Below, in pieces: positions 12,532 to 12,849 of a stretch of DNA of 12,849 bases. Location: assembly GCA_009774255.1 (NCBI GenBank), contig VSNK01000133.1, positions 1 through 12,849 on the forward strand, given 5' to 3'. This DNA comes from Faecalicatena sp. Its GTDB lineage: Bacteria > Bacillota > Clostridia > Lachnospirales > Lachnospiraceae. The notes beneath the pieces were generated by a model, which ran no database searches, was not told where the DNA came from, and saw only the letters and a list, made by a program, of their open reading frames with translations. Each line of letters starts with the position of its first letter. The first letter of the stretch is position 1. The translations under genes and the position numbers were made by a program.

Positions 12532-12849
12532 TTACTCACCGCCTATCCATTTGCGAATCTTACGAATTGCATAGTAGTACATGTTTTTAACTTTTGTATC
12601 GGCCAATCCGTTTAAACGCTCCATTTCTTTGAAAGTTTTTTCTTCAAATACATGTTGGTAGATTAATATCCGTTCCTCTTCACTTAGCTGCATTAGAGCT
12701 TGAATAAGAATTGGATCTGATAGTTCTTCCCACTCAGGATAGAATCCTTGATACTCTTTAAGAAGCAATTTTTCTTTCTGCCTTCTTTCTATCAATTCTG
12801 TCATCTCTATGTTATAGTACCTCTGCATATCGTCTTCCAGCACTTTTTC
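12532..12849 (-). CDS. Sigma-70 region-4-like protein, Tn916 Orf7-like (partial)
   Basis: Only the C-terminal 105 or so residues are inside the window. The segment LSDPILIQALMQLSEEERILIYQHVFEEKTFKEMERLNGLADTKVKNMYYYAIRKIRKWIGG matches sigma-70 region 4, a helix-turn-helix that contacts -35 DNA. A GTG at 12843 could start a 103-aa protein, but the frame stays open to the window edge and no ribosome site can be seen, so the true start probably lies outside. It is followed at 2 nt by the HTH_16-type gene. The pair resembles Orf7 and Orf8 of Tn916-family elements, where region-4 and region-2-like functions sit on separate small proteins. This points to a conjugative element or its remnant extending to the right. 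Confidence 0.82.
   Translation of the reverse strand, partial: EKVLEDDMQRYYNIEMTELIERRQKEKLLLKEYQGFYPEWEELSDPILIQALMQLSEEERILIYQHVFEEKTFKEMERLNGLADTKVKNMYYYAIRKIRKWIGGE

Overview
The window looks like a low-to-moderate GC Firmicutes chromosome, most likely a gut clostridium of the Lachnospiraceae type. This rests on strong AGGAGG-like ribosome binding sites, TTG and GTG starts, sigma-A-type promoters, and protein families typical of that group (DUF5348 protein, Tn916-type regulatory proteins, MerR/MATE pair). Genus cannot be fixed from sequence reading alone. Almost everything is on the minus strand; only a merR gene and a Crp/Fnr-type regulator read on plus.

Left end (about 1-1520): a small mobile-DNA cassette on the minus strand: a serine recombinase, a DUF5348 protein and an unrecognised 105-aa protein, closed by a hairpin terminator. 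Upstream of the recombinase is a cluster of related, partly palindromic sequences that looks like a resolvase res site or operator.

Middle left (about 1570-4870): an efflux module. A MerR-family activator gene (plus) diverges from a MATE exporter gene (minus), which is followed by an alpha/beta hydrolase. The intergenic DNA holds a textbook MerR-type promoter (TTGACT and TATAAT separated by 19 bp, with a 21-bp palindrome in the spacer) for the exporter. It also holds a perfect consensus TTGACA-17-TATAAT promoter for merR, with the operator just downstream of it.

Centre and right (about 4860-12180): a nucleoside and nucleobase salvage operon on the minus strand, in transcription order deoD, codA, nupC, an HSL-type esterase, deoB, with gaps of 28, 14, 12 and 9 nt. 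Two further minus-strand genes follow: a YgjV-like membrane protein with an acetyltransferase-like C-terminus, and a lone OmpR-type winged-helix protein. A divergent Crp/Fnr-family regulator with a TTG start sits directly upstream of deoD. A near-perfect 21-bp palindrome over its -10 element is the obvious candidate operator. The expected flow is uptake of nucleosides by NupC, phosphorolysis by DeoD, conversion of ribose-1-P or deoxyribose-1-P by DeoB to the 5-phosphates, and base deamination by CodA. The esterase has no assigned step.

Right end (about 12300-12849): a strong hairpin, then two small minus-strand genes resembling the Tn916 orf8 and orf7 products (an HTH_16-type protein and a sigma-70 region-4 protein, the latter cut by the window edge). 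The salvage and efflux block is therefore bordered on both sides by mobile-element genes.
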